Shown in pieces: positions 56,401-64,000 of a stretch of DNA of 64,000 nucleotides. Source of the stretch: Bryopsis sp. KO-2023 (lineage: Eukaryota > Chlorophyta > Ulvophyceae > Bryopsidales > Bryopsidaceae); NCBI GenBank assembly GCA_030272585.1, contig BSYQ01000016.1:248001-312000 (forward strand), written 5' to 3'. The notes beneath the pieces were generated by a model that was not told the DNA's origin, did not search any database, and saw nothing but the letters and a program-made list of their open reading frames with translations. Each line of letters opens with the position of its first letter. Position 1 is the first letter of the stretch. Position numbers and translations under genes: made by a program.

Positions 56401-58176
56401 GAAGAGAGACAAGTGCGGCCGGGGCCAAAGCGAAAGACAACGATCAACACACTGGAGGAACTGCAGGACCAAGCAGTGATGGAGCCAGTCCTGGCGGAAG
56501 TAAATATTATGGATCAGCGGGTGAACGAACAAATCGAGAATTTGAGGAAGGAGGTGCGCGAACACCAAACCACCACGGACTCGCGACTCAGAGGAGTGGA
56601 GCAGCATGTGAGAACCTCTGGGCAGCAGTTTGGCGAACTCAAAAGTATGATCTCCACTCTATCAGGAATGGTGGCGGATGTGAGACAGCCTAATGTGCCA
56701 GAGCCAGGAGGAGGGAACTATGGAAACACTGGGGGTACCGGAGCAAACCAAGTGCCAATCAATGGAGGCAGAGGGCAAGGGGCCTACAGAGGCAATGGCT
56801 GGGGAAATGGAGGAGGCAGAGGACGGGGGACTCGGAACAATGGCAATGGAGGAAGAGGCTGGGGAGGAGGGCGTTATGATGTGAACAAAGTCAGATGTTG
56901 GCACTGCTCGCGCCTTGGCCATTATGCCAGCCAGTGTCCTGAACATTTAAACTTCTTCCAGGCGGAAATGGGGGACCACCTGGTGATGGACTTTGAGCAA
57001 ACGGACCCTGGGGCAACCACCACAGAAGGACCCGAGGAGGTTCTGGCACCAATCTGGTACTCTGAAATGGATATTGACCACGGAGGCTTGGACGGGGACC
57101 AGGGAGGCAGTGGAGGAACCCCCATGGACACGAGCCCAATACCTTCAGAACCTCGAGCAGATGCTGGGGAGGAAATTGTGATGGAGGAACCAAAGAAGGA
57201 ACCAGAACCCCCACGGGAGCCGGAGGAGAAGACAAAGTCTGTGCCTGAACCAGAAGATGTGCCGAGGCCACGAGATGAGCCACAAGGATCGAGACCGGTT
57301 ATGTTACCACCTATGTTATCCCCACCCATGCGGCCACCGTCCCCACGGAATACCATGACCAAGAAAAAGAAAATGGGGAAAAAGACGGCGGGGGAGCCAA
57401 AAGAGAAGAGAATGTTTACGGCGGCAGAGGCCAAAAAGTTTGTGGAGGGTCTGATGACGGAGGTTCCAGTGGCGAGTCTGTGCCAGCACCACCCGGAGTT
57501 GATCGATGCATGGTTGAAGGCACTGAGGGTGCCCATGGCTAAAGTACCTGCAATCACTACTGTGGAGGGAGTGGGCAAGCCCAGCCCATATGCAGTCACT
57601 ACCGCCACAGCCAAGATCATGGAGACCAAGGTACCAGGGGCCATCATTGATACGGGGGCGAGTGCTTGTGTGATATCGGCCCAACTCCTAGCACGGACAG
57701 GGTTGACCCACCTGATGGAGGCACCGAAGGGGAGGTACAGGGATTGCAATGGCGAGACTAGGCAAGCTCTGGGGTACATCCCTGCCCTGCCCATCGCCCT
57801 TGGACAATGCAAACAGATCGTACCGTGCCATGTAGTGGAGAACGAACATCTATCCCTGATCATTGGGACCCCGTGGTTGGTGGATACCGGTACAGAGATC
57901 CACTTTGGTTTCAAGCGGCTCACTCCGTGTGTGGCTGGACGGCGAGTAGGTCACGTACCCATCGAGTTCCTTCACACAACGACGCCTGAGAGTGCTGCAG
58001 TCGTCGCAGTTTACCAAACCCTCCGATCGATCGAAGAAACGAGCGCCGCCCCAGAACCGCCAGCAGCCCCCACTGGAAAGCAGCCACAGCAGGATTCAAT
58101 GACGAGCCAGACGCCACCGGGGGAACGCCGACCAGATGGGTTTATCCAGCCCTACCTCTACGTTCCTCAACTGTGA
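53449..58176 (+). CDS. Element B Gag-protease polyprotein with methionine-free N-terminal extension
   Basis: A frame of ~1575 codons runs from just after the primer-binding site (preceding TGA at 53440-53442; CTG at 53449) to TGA 58174-58176. The first in-frame ATG is 55831, so ~794 codons upstream lack Met. The order is: a Trp-rich domain (~1-160, WVAVWCHRFRAKSFWWIYQ); an acidic region with a 30-residue repeat; a Pro-rich run (~765-790); a Gag capsid-like domain after MAHPRGPP (IRSYEILATGSGW, ARSWVDNW, LLQLFKNGVREDL); a Gly/Arg/Asn-rich segment; a CCHC knuckle (CWHCSRLGHYASQC, coded near 56897); an acidic linker; and an aspartic protease (AIIDTGASACVIS, coded near 57640). The 5' half may start at a near-cognate codon or be reached by splicing. 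Confidence 0.8.
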   Translation: MLQQACYTFWENVQEGSLDDQELKAAGFRLRLYHWQEREQVAEEVAYRPPLTIHPEFIGPIPAIFEDEWVAVWCHRFRAKSFWWIYQSVLTGLLTKEEGDSQTRELFSNDLSGLFKLARDRARDHEVSRLFWGEHEAARLGTERVEERVSEELQKAEQQWKTKFLKGLEDEYHQRTEGDAEGSRPASRNSPDLSGGAGEVGGVGEPEEKPDSEISEESLGGSAETVHDETEQGSAREQPRVESEDEERESHEDFPRDWEAEVVVEEVEVEPVEEGASEGDLVGATDQEEAEVVVEEVGVEPVEEGASEGDLVGATDQEEAEVVVEEVEVEPVEEGASEGDLVGATDQEEAEVVVEEVGVEPVEEGASEGDLVGATDQEEAEVVVEEVEVEPVEEGASEGDLVGATDQEEAEVVVEEVGVEPVEEGASEGDLVGATDQEEAEVVVEEVEVEPVEEGASEGDLVGATDQEEAEVVVEEVEVEPVEEGASEGDLVGATDQEEAEVVVEEVGVEPVEEGASEGDLVGTTDQEEAEVVVEEVGVGPVEEGASEGDLVGTTDQEEAEVVVEEVGVEPVEEGASEGDLVGTTDHEEAEVVEEEISVEPDEEEALERDLVGSFDHEEAGVEPVEEGGSAAVPGSSGETNGVGSGGGTEYHSAASWAEGRAYRIEPGFPEDPSEPSSTTSDEEESHEGEGERESTSSSGEGSLPPDQPPLNPFFAFDDEGEGESGSSSSAEEEPLPDQPPRNPFAFEVGLPYLQPPVPPVPPPVPPVPPGPPPVPPPPPPPPPPPHPPGGVGAMAHPRGPPNRLINSQLTAFTGAEKEDVATWIRSYEILATGSGWSVPPAVPDHEDQRIERLVLYTTGKARSWVDNWTARHPTHVGGLPNPERTWQELQMGMLARFGVAPATLVARILERKQKNDETVGEYASALSQMQQQLNASRAPGSPAVADELLLQLFKNGVREDLAPILLGFTGDTLDEAVARARQIEERQVRPGPKRKTTINTLEELQDQAVMEPVLAEVNIMDQRVNEQIENLRKEVREHQTTTDSRLRGVEQHVRTSGQQFGELKSMISTLSGMVADVRQPNVPEPGGGNYGNTGGTGANQVPINGGRGQGAYRGNGWGNGGGRGRGTRNNGNGGRGWGGGRYDVNKVRCWHCSRLGHYASQCPEHLNFFQAEMGDHLVMDFEQTDPGATTTEGPEEVLAPIWYSEMDIDHGGLDGDQGGSGGTPMDTSPIPSEPRADAGEEIVMEEPKKEPEPPREPEEKTKSVPEPEDVPRPRDEPQGSRPVMLPPMLSPPMRPPSPRNTMTKKKKMGKKTAGEPKEKRMFTAAEAKKFVEGLMTEVPVASLCQHHPELIDAWLKALRVPMAKVPAITTVEGVGKPSPYAVTTATAKIMETKVPGAIIDTGASACVISAQLLARTGLTHLMEAPKGRYRDCNGETRQALGYIPALPIALGQCKQIVPCHVVENEHLSLIIGTPWLVDTGTEIHFGFKRLTPCVAGRRVGHVPIEFLHTTTPESAAVVAVYQTLRSIEETSAAPEPPAAPTGKQPQQDSMTSQTPPGERRPDGFIQPYLYVPQL
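54222..55211 (+). repeat. 90-bp in-frame minisatellite in gag
   Basis: Eleven near-identical 90-bp units, each encoding 30 residues (EEAEVVVEE...GDLVGATDQ), repeat between 54222 and 55211. Two variants differ at linked sites (GAAGTC with GCCTCC, or GGAGTC with GCCTCT). They alternate as 180-bp dimers in the first six units, then run E,E,G,G,G. Later units share GGAACC in place of GGAGCC. A degenerate copy follows to ~55320. Confidence 0.92.
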
Positions 58177-58190
58177 CAGTTTACAAAGGG

Positions 58191-58218
58191 AGAGGTGGGA
58201 TTCGATCCCTAGACCTCT
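58191..58218. other. Hairpin with TTCGA loop
   Basis: AGAGGT (58191-58196) pairs with ACCTCT (58213-58218). Inside, GGGA-TTCGA-TCCC forms a second stem. It resembles an acceptor plus T-arm fold without other tRNA arms. Confidence 0.5.
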
Positions 58219-58427
58219 CAGTGACAAGGATAGTAACGGTCGCACTAGCGAACCAGTGGGCGACGGTGGTTACAGAGGTCAAGTCGGTTATGTAGCCGTC
58301 TGACCCGTGACGTAACAGGAAGTAATGTGATGTGATAGTGTGATGGAACGAGTGACATGTGTGACTGTATCCGGACGGTGTAGTCCGGGGTCACGTGAGT
58401 TGGAATTGGAGACAGTTACGGTTGGGA

Positions 58428-58458
58428 CCGTTGACGGGATTCGAACCCGGGTCAACGG
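58428..58458 (-). other. Acceptor/T-arm-like hairpin
   Basis: On the minus strand CCGTTGA and TCAACGG flank a T-arm-like CCGGG-TTCGAAT-CCCG. The 7-nt TTCGAAT loop fits a tRNA T-loop. The neighbouring minus-strand GGTCTAAGGCG (58480-58490) resembles a tRNA-Leu D-arm, but no anticodon arm folds correctly, so a functional tRNA is not supported. Confidence 0.45.
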
Positions 58459-58465
58459 TTGACGA

Positions 58466-58489
58466 GTCTTAAGGCTTCTCGCCTTAGAC
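58466..58489. other. Stable short hairpin
   Basis: GTCTTAAGGC and GCCTTAGAC pair with one bulged T around the loop TTCTC, eight bases after the preceding hairpin. Confidence 0.6.
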
Positions 58490-58623
58490 CGTGTTGTTCG
58501 TGTTGTAAAAGTTCTATTGTCTTATAACCCCGCGTCTCCTTACATCAACCCCCTCCTCTGTGGGTCACCAAGCGCCAGAAGGCAGTGCTGCAGGAGTGCT
58601 GCGCTATTCGGCGGGGAAAGGGG

Positions 58624-58989
58624 ATGAGTGAGGCGGCGGCCACACATCTGTATCACCAAGAGGCAGGAATACTGGACACCAGGGGGAGGCACCACGGAGG
58701 GACAAAGAGGGAGTTCAAAAAGATCCACGACGAAAGGTTGAGATGCGAGGGAGAACCGAGAAAAAGGGATGCTATCACAAGGGAGTATTTCCGACGGTGC
58801 GACGCTGTGACGAGCGCACAGAGGGAGGAGTCGGAGGAGATGTTGGGGCACTTCCGCAGGGAGGCCCAGAGGTGGAGGCCAGTGGAGGGTGGCGAGACTG
58901 GAGGGGGGACCTCCACAGCAGCCGCAGCTGGCGGGGAGGGGAGGAGTGAGCCACCAAGGGTGGTGAGCTACGACTCCTCGGATTTTTAA
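58624..58989 (+). CDS. Small charged ORF in element B spacer
   Basis: A 121-residue frame beginning MSEAAATHLYHQEAG, rich in Arg, Glu and Gly, ending in an acidic SYDSSDF. No family is recognised. It lies between gag-protease and RT and could be an accessory protein or part of a spliced leader; the coding call rests on length only. Confidence 0.3.
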   Translation: MSEAAATHLYHQEAGILDTRGRHHGGTKREFKKIHDERLRCEGEPRKRDAITREYFRRCDAVTSAQREESEEMLGHFRREAQRWRPVEGGETGGGTSTAAAAGGEGRSEPPRVVSYDSSDF

Positions 58990-59395
58990 GTGGGCCGGCC
59001 ACCGACGTCCTTCTTCGGCGACACCTGAAGGGGTGGCGGAGGTGGTTCGGTCCCACAAAGGGGAATAAAGGGAAAAGGGGAAGAGGGCGGCGTGGCAAGC
59101 GTGCGGGTAAACGAGAACAGTGGCGTCGAGCAGGCAGGAGGATCAAGGAGCAGGAAGCGAGAATGCAACGCCAAACGGAAGAAGTGGAAAGGGCCAGGAG
59201 TCTGTGGCCGGACTCATGGGCCATGCAATGCTTAAACCATAGCAGAACAGTGGAGGCAGAAATCCTTATGAGGGAGGGAGAAGAAAAAGAAAAAAGGGAA
59301 AAGAAAATTCAGGGGAAAGGAAAGCCAAAGAAACAGAAAAAGAAAAGGAAAGAAAAGAAAAAGGAGAAAGAAAAGAAAGGTTTGGGTTGAGGGAA
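58990..59395 (+). other. Spacer with ~115-nt purine tract before the RT frame
   Basis: From about 59273 to 59395 the + strand is almost entirely A and G, encoding Lys/Glu in an overlapping short frame. There is no separate gene. It may be an internal (central) polypurine tract. Confidence 0.45.
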
Positions 59396-60994
59396 ATGGG
59401 ACAGGCAGCAGTTCAGCTGCAGGAAAATCAGATTTGGGCAGGGGTGGTTCCCCTTGGGACTTCTGATGTAGAAAATAAAACGTTTGCCACAGAAAAGGAA
59501 AGGGAAGAGAAAAAGGTGTCACTTAGAGAAAAACTGGAAGAACTGAAAATTAGTCCCCATCTTACCCCCCACCAAAGAAAAGAGCTGCTGGAGCTTCTGC
59601 AGCAGTACCCCGATGCCTTTGCTTGGTCCTCGGATCAAGTCGGGCAAACCAACATATTATACCACGAGATCCCCACCGGAGATCATCCCCCTATCAGGCA
59701 GAATCCCTACCGGTTCAGTTTTGCGGAGAACCAGGTAGTCAAATCGGAGGTGGCGAGGATGCTCCTGGATGGAGTGGTGCGGAAGTCAAAGTCCCCGTGG
59801 GCCTCACCGATCGTCTTGGTTCCAAAGCCAGATGGGTCGGTGCGGTTCTGTGTTGATTACCGCAAGCTTAACAAGGTGACCACCCGAGATAGCTTTCCTC
59901 TCCCGAGGATCGAGGATGCGATCAACCAGTTCTCGGAGGCCAAGTTCTTCACCGCTCTGGATTTGAGGTCAGGGTATTGGCAGGTCAGGATGAGCACTGC
60001 CTCCGCGGAGAAAACGGCCTTCATCACTCAGGAGGGGCTATATGAGTTTGTGGTGATGCCCTTCGGGCTCAGTAACGCCCCAGCGACATTCCAAAGGATG
60101 ATGAACGAGGTACTGGGACCTATGCTGTGGAAGGGGGTGATCGTGTATTTGGATGACATCATCATCTATGCGGAGACTTGGGAAAAGCATCAGGAGATCT
60201 TGGCAGAGGTGCTGCAGCGGCTGAAGGAGGCCAACCTGAGGATCAGCCCGAGGAAATCGGACTTCGGGTTTGAGGAGCTACTCTACTTGGGTCACATCGT
60301 GGGAAAAGGGGAAATCAAGATGAATCCGAAGAAGGTAGCCACAGTGGAGCTGCAGGAGCCACCGGTGGATGTGTCTACTCTGAGGTCCTTCCTTGGCCTT
60401 ACTTCTTACTACAGGAGATTTGTGCGCGACTATGCAAGGATCGCTGCACCTCTGACGGAGTTGTTGAAGAAGGATGTGCCATTTGAATGGAGGGAACGAC
60501 AACAACAAGCATTTGAGAGGCTGAAGAAAAGCATAACCGATCAACCAGTCCTGGCTCCACCACAGCCACACCTACCATACACTCTGCAGACAGACTGGAG
60601 CAGCCAGGCTGTGGGGGCAGTACTCTGCCAGAAGGATGAGCAAGGGAGAGAGCATGTGGTAGCCTATGCCAGCAAAAGACTCAACCCAGCGGAGAAGAAC
60701 TATTCGGTAGTGGAGGGGGAGTGCCTGGCAGTGGTATGGGCTTGCACCCTATTCAGGCCATACATCTATGGCACAGAATTTGTGCTGCAGACAGACCAGC
60801 GGGCATTACAGTGGTTGATGACAGGTACTAAACTGACGGGAAAACTGATGAGGTGGGCACTCCGCCTACAGGAGTTTGATTTCAGGATTGAGTTCCGCGC
60901 TGGAAAAAGCAATGCGAATGCGGATGCACTGACCAGGCTTCCAGTTCCACTGGATCATCCGATAGTCAGTGGATCCACAGCACTTCGTCCATAA
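59396..60994 (+). CDS. Element B reverse transcriptase-RNase H
   Basis: A 532-codon frame from ATG 59396 to TAA 60992-60994. The N-terminal part (LTPHQRKELLELLQQYPDAF) is followed by RT motifs: PYRFSFAENQ, SPWASPIVLVPKPDG, FCVDYRKLN, LDLRSGYWQ, MPFGLSNAPATFQRMMNE and the catalytic VYLDDIIIY. The thumb/connection has YLGHIV and LRSFLGLTSYYRRFVRDYA. RNase H carries QTDWSSQAVGAVLCQ, EKNYSVVEGECLAVVWAC, TDQRALQWL and NANADALTRLP. All catalytic acidic residues are present. Sequence type and order fit Ty3/gypsy. The frame ends before the integrase, which lies in the same phase after further stops. Confidence 0.9.
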   Translation: MGQAAVQLQENQIWAGVVPLGTSDVENKTFATEKEREEKKVSLREKLEELKISPHLTPHQRKELLELLQQYPDAFAWSSDQVGQTNILYHEIPTGDHPPIRQNPYRFSFAENQVVKSEVARMLLDGVVRKSKSPWASPIVLVPKPDGSVRFCVDYRKLNKVTTRDSFPLPRIEDAINQFSEAKFFTALDLRSGYWQVRMSTASAEKTAFITQEGLYEFVVMPFGLSNAPATFQRMMNEVLGPMLWKGVIVYLDDIIIYAETWEKHQEILAEVLQRLKEANLRISPRKSDFGFEELLYLGHIVGKGEIKMNPKKVATVELQEPPVDVSTLRSFLGLTSYYRRFVRDYARIAAPLTELLKKDVPFEWRERQQQAFERLKKSITDQPVLAPPQPHLPYTLQTDWSSQAVGAVLCQKDEQGREHVVAYASKRLNPAEKNYSVVEGECLAVVWACTLFRPYIYGTEFVLQTDQRALQWLMTGTKLTGKLMRWALRLQEFDFRIEFRAGKSNANADALTRLPVPLDHPIVSGSTALRP

Positions 60995-61135
60995 GGATCT
61001 TCCGGGGATCTCAAGATCATGGCTGGAAAAAGAGGAACCATTGTTGGTCCAATGGGGGTACTTCTAGACTGAAGGCAAGGCCACACGAACCCCGAAAAAG
61101 TAGCGTGGAACACCGTGACCGTTCGGACTTCGTGA
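60995..61135 (+). other. Broken junction between RNase H and integrase
   Basis: In the common pol frame there are stops at 60992-60994, 61067-61069 and 61133-61135. No single alternative frame bridges the gap cleanly with recognisable sequence. Either this copy has decayed here or the two pol parts are expressed separately. Confidence 0.55.
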
Positions 61136-64000
61136 ATTGCCACAGTTGCTGCCGTGATCAAAGGAGGAGGTCAAAGGAGAATGGATCCATGGGCGGATGC
61201 GGAACTGATGGAATTCTTGAAAACAACGGCATTACCCGCTGAGAAACAAGCAAAAGCGAGGGTGCGAAAAAGGGGTCAGAGATATCGATGGGTGGGAGGA
61301 GATCTACACCCACTCAAGTGCTTGAGTAAACAAGGGGAATGGCTAGAGGTGCCAAAAGAGGAGCAAAGGCCAACTGTGGTCCGAAAAGTCCACAGAGAAA
61401 ATGCGCACATCGGCGGCAGAGGATTGTGCCAGAAAGTGCAGCAGAGATACTGGTGGCCATATATAAGGAAAGAGGTAGAACAAGTGTGGCAGACGTGCCA
61501 CAGCTGCAGAAGAAGTCAGAAAGCGCCTAAGGAACGACACCCATTAAGGCAGCATATACCGTTAAGAGCCTGGGAGAGACTGGGTATGGACTTGATCACC
61601 CTGCCCACCACCGGAACGGGAGAAAAATATGTGATAGTCATGGTAGACTACTTCACCAAGTGGACGATCGCCGGGGCATTAACGAGTAAGAGGAGTTCTG
61701 CGGTGGCGGCGTGGCTGAAGGCCTCGGTGTTCCATCCATATGGACCGCCCGCCTCCATCATCACAGACAACGGGAGTGAATTCGAAGGAGAGGTGGCAGA
61801 ACTTCTACAGCAGTGGGGAGTCCAGTTGAGGAAAGGACGCCCATACCACCCGGAGACCAATGGGCTGGTCGAAAGAATGAACCGGGAGATACAACAACTA
61901 TTGCGGAGGGAGTGTGGCGGCGGGATCACGCCCCAATGGCCGGAGAAACTGCAGGAGGTGATTTATGCTATCAACACCAGGGAACACACCTCCACCGGAC
62001 TCAGCCCCGCCAAGGCATTGTTTTTCCGGGAGTTTTCCACCAAAACCAAACGAAATGAACGCTTAGCAGAATTGCGAGGGGAGTTACGCCGGGCAGATGC
62101 AGTGGAGCTGCAGCGCCAGGTCACCCTGAGGTTTATGAATGAGGAGAGGAAAGCTCAGGAGGGGAGTCTTGCCAGAGCCTTGCAGAAAGCAAGGGTCAAA
62201 CAGCAGCTGGGGCACCTCTGGGAGACGATCAGGCGGGGTAAAGCTCCAGCAGAACTGAAAGTAGGGGACATGGTGATGTTGTGCTCAACTCGGTTCCCCT
62301 ACCACCCCAAGGAGATGGAATTCAATCAGGGGCCATGGATGGTCCAGGAATTACGTGGGGATTTGGTAAAGGTGGGTCAGACCCCAAGGGATGCATGGAC
62401 TGTGGACAGGGTACAGTGTCGCCTCATTGAGAGGACGGACGTGGAGGAGTCTCGTGGCGGAAGTGCAGAAAAACCCGACAGCGGCGGCGAATTGTTAGAC
62501 GAATTTGCACTTTTCGAGAGCCCAGCGACCATGTTCCGATTCGTATGTTTCCTGGCCATCATATGCGGCGTGTTGAGTAGTGGCGGAGGCGGAGTAGGGC
62601 CAATCGGTGGCGCACGTGAGGGTAGCGGCGATCAGCCAGAGCGAGGGGGCAGTGGATCATCGCAAAGGGGTGGCGGAAATCAACCAGGGCAAGGAAATGA
62701 CGACACACCCATGGCTGAATCCGGCAGCCTCGATACAGCAGATTTGGAGGCGGAATATGGATTGCAGGAGGAGGAGACAGTGGAGGAGTTGGTCAGCGAG
62801 CCCATGGTGGAGATCGCCTTACCAGCAGCCGGGCCATCACAACCTCCACCAGTAGAACTCCCGGCCACCTTCCGGAATCTGCCGGTGGAGCTGCAAATTG
62901 ATGCAGTGGCCGCGTACTTTGCGGCGATCCTTGCGAGCCATATGACCCAGCCGGAAACCCAGAATGTTGCCACCCAAACCGACGAAGAAGAGCAGCGGGA
63001 TCAGGGGTCGCAGGCTACCTGCGACATGGTGCCGTGGAATCAATGGGAGCAACAACGGAGGCGGATGAAGAAGATGGCGGACCTCTTGGATCGCCAGAAG
63101 GATCGAATCGCGGAACTGACGGGGAAGGAAAAAGGATCGCTACACCCCCGAAGCAGCCACCCACGAAAGAAAACGGTGAAAAACCTCAAGGCTGGGGACA
63201 TTGGGGAAGGAGGAAAGCCACCTCCTCAGTTGGGTCCAGAAGACTTGGAGGAAGCTACAGCAACATTAACAGGAGAACAGCCACTCCATCAGCCTGGACA
63301 AGGAGGTCTGGAGGGATCAACAGCAGCAACAGCAGCTACAGCAGCAACAGCAGCCACAGGAGGAGGGCAGCATGAGGAAACCACAGTGGGGGAAGGCTCA
63401 GGATTGGTTGGGAGTGAAGCAGGGACTGGGGAGAAAGTGGGGGAGGAGCAGCCAACAACACCAGAGGATGAACCCCCAGCTCCAGCTGATGTGATCCCAG
63501 GAAGCCCACCACATCCACAGCCACTGTCGGCTCAGGAATGGGCGGAGGTGCAGAGGGAGGAAAGAGATCGGTCGTTGGCGGGACACCAGCCGCTGCCTGG
63601 GATGCATTACCGGAGAGGATGGGAGGAGAGGGTGTCACAGCCTCGTGTGGAGGAACCTGATCCAGTTCCGTTTGCCCACCAAGCGGAGCAAGCAGGACCC
63701 CAGGATCCACCAGCTGAACTCCCAACGACGGAGGAAGTGCCTCCAGCCTCCCAACTCGTCTTGCTGCCACCAGGGCCAATCAGACCACCAGCTCCACCCA
63801 TGGCGGGACCTCGGCCACCACGCCCCTTCCAGATGTTCCAGAATGTCCGCCCGGCTCCAACGCGTACATCCCAACCGCCCGGCTCCAACGCGTACATCCC
63901 AACCGCCTGTAAGTTTGCTAACACACCCGGGCACCACCGACACTGCTCGCGAGACCGCTTTGGAAAATCCTGGAAAGCGTGTGCCAAGGATGTGTTGGCC
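61136..64000 (+). CDS. Element B integrase with very long C-terminal extension (runs off right edge)
   Basis: The frame is open from 61136 (first ATG 61181) to the window end, about 955 codons. The integrase zinc-binding domain has VHRENAHIGGRG and CHSCRRSQK. The core has LGMDLITLP, IITDNGSEFEG and NGLVERMNREI for the D,D,E triad. A GPF-like end reads NQGPWMVQELRG...VDRVQCRLIE near residue 425. After that the frame continues ~530 codons: a hydrophobic stretch MFRFVCFLAIICGVLSS (coded 62531-62581), Gly/Ser-rich and acidic regions, an amphipathic segment (QIDAVAAYFAAILA), a QQ-rich coiled part, and Pro/Gln-rich sequence with a CAGCAA-type repeat (63321-63362). A membrane or Env-like role is only a guess. 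Confidence 0.75.
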   Translation, partial: MATVAAVIKGGGQRRMDPWADAELMEFLKTTALPAEKQAKARVRKRGQRYRWVGGDLHPLKCLSKQGEWLEVPKEEQRPTVVRKVHRENAHIGGRGLCQKVQQRYWWPYIRKEVEQVWQTCHSCRRSQKAPKERHPLRQHIPLRAWERLGMDLITLPTTGTGEKYVIVMVDYFTKWTIAGALTSKRSSAVAAWLKASVFHPYGPPASIITDNGSEFEGEVAELLQQWGVQLRKGRPYHPETNGLVERMNREIQQLLRRECGGGITPQWPEKLQEVIYAINTREHTSTGLSPAKALFFREFSTKTKRNERLAELRGELRRADAVELQRQVTLRFMNEERKAQEGSLARALQKARVKQQLGHLWETIRRGKAPAELKVGDMVMLCSTRFPYHPKEMEFNQGPWMVQELRGDLVKVGQTPRDAWTVDRVQCRLIERTDVEESRGGSAEKPDSGGELLDEFALFESPATMFRFVCFLAIICGVLSSGGGGVGPIGGAREGSGDQPERGGSGSSQRGGGNQPGQGNDDTPMAESGSLDTADLEAEYGLQEEETVEELVSEPMVEIALPAAGPSQPPPVELPATFRNLPVELQIDAVAAYFAAILASHMTQPETQNVATQTDEEEQRDQGSQATCDMVPWNQWEQQRRRMKKMADLLDRQKDRIAELTGKEKGSLHPRSSHPRKKTVKNLKAGDIGEGGKPPPQLGPEDLEEATATLTGEQPLHQPGQGGLEGSTAATAATAATAATGGGQHEETTVGEGSGLVGSEAGTGEKVGEEQPTTPEDEPPAPADVIPGSPPHPQPLSAQEWAEVQREERDRSLAGHQPLPGMHYRRGWEERVSQPRVEEPDPVPFAHQAEQAGPQDPPAELPTTEEVPPASQLVLLPPGPIRPPAPPMAGPRPPRPFQMFQNVRPAPTRTSQPPGSNAYIPTACKFANTPGHHRHCSRDRFGKSWKACAKDVLA
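63847..63902. repeat. 28-bp tandem duplication
   Basis: A 28-bp unit beginning CCGCCCGGCTCC occurs twice head to tail (63847-63874, 63875-63902). Because 28 is not a multiple of three, the second copy is read in a shifted phase (PAPTRTSQ, then PPGSNAYIP) without creating a stop. Confidence 0.9.

Larger units (their letters stand above)
58177..58623 (+). other. Hairpin-rich spacer between gag-protease and RT frames
   Basis: Directly after the gag-protease stop comes a purine-rich AAAGGGAGAGGTGGGA. Three strong hairpins lie at 58191-58218, 58428-58458 and 58466-58489. No open frame is convincing. It could be a structured translation element for the downstream frame, a remnant of another LTR, or a polypurine tract plus flank. 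Confidence 0.5.

Noticed and set aside
58425-58500. Complete minus-strand tRNA-Leu gene
   Set aside because: T-arm and a Leu-like D-arm string are present, but no anticodon stem with a 7-nt loop folds and the 5' acceptor partner is missing at the right distance.
1-64000. CRISPR arrays, operons, ribosome-binding sites or rRNA
   Set aside because: The window is spliced eukaryotic DNA. The tandem repeats found lack spacer structure and no rRNA sequence was recognised.

Overview
The window looks like nuclear DNA of a photosynthetic eukaryote, most likely a green alga with a primary plastid. The genes have many short GT-AG introns. One encodes a thylakoid-lumen cyclophilin of the CYP38/TLP40 family with a plant-type two-step transit peptide and no ER signal peptide in front of it. 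Another encodes a kinesin-2, so the organism probably makes cilia. A SECIS-binding protein 2 at the left edge implies selenoprotein synthesis, which land plants lack. The species cannot be named from the sequence.

Regions 1-41.4 kb are gene territory. In order they hold: the 3' end of SBP2 (+); a 945-residue membrane-anchored protein built from about 14 copies of an unrecognised ~60-residue domain (+); a 7-kb AT-rich stretch with no recognised gene; kinesin-2 (+, 10 exons); CYP38/TLP40 (-, 7 exons); ribonucleotide reductase small subunit (+, 7 exons); a carnosine N-methyltransferase-like enzyme (-, 6 exons); VPS41 (+, 15 exons); and an EAG/KCNH-like cyclic-nucleotide-binding-domain K+ channel (-, about 20 exons). 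Exon phases and protein-family alignments support nearly every splice site, and I give the exon coordinates. CYP38/RNR and CARNMT1/VPS41 are divergent pairs that share short intergenic promoters.

From about 41.5 kb to the end the window is a nest of transposable elements. Element A has an 847-bp LTR, a primer-binding site and a coiled-coil gag. Its gag is cut by a GATC-rich palindromic block that leads into a hAT transposase. A solo LTR with a 6-bp target duplication follows, then short tandem repeats, then the 3' end of a chromovirus (integrase plus chromodomain) on the minus strand. A second Ty3/gypsy element (B, +) has inserted into that chromovirus and runs off the right edge. Element B is odd in several ways: a gag-protease frame whose first ~794 codons contain no methionine, a 90-bp in-frame minisatellite, a hairpin-rich spacer between gag-protease and reverse transcriptase, stops between RNase H and integrase, and an integrase frame extended by several hundred codons with a possible membrane segment. 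Elements A and B have unrelated LTRs but the same 13-nt primer-binding site.

The host genes serve separate processes (Sec incorporation, ciliary transport, photosystem assembly, dNTP synthesis, endolysosomal tethering, membrane excitability). They do not form a pathway or an operon-like unit.
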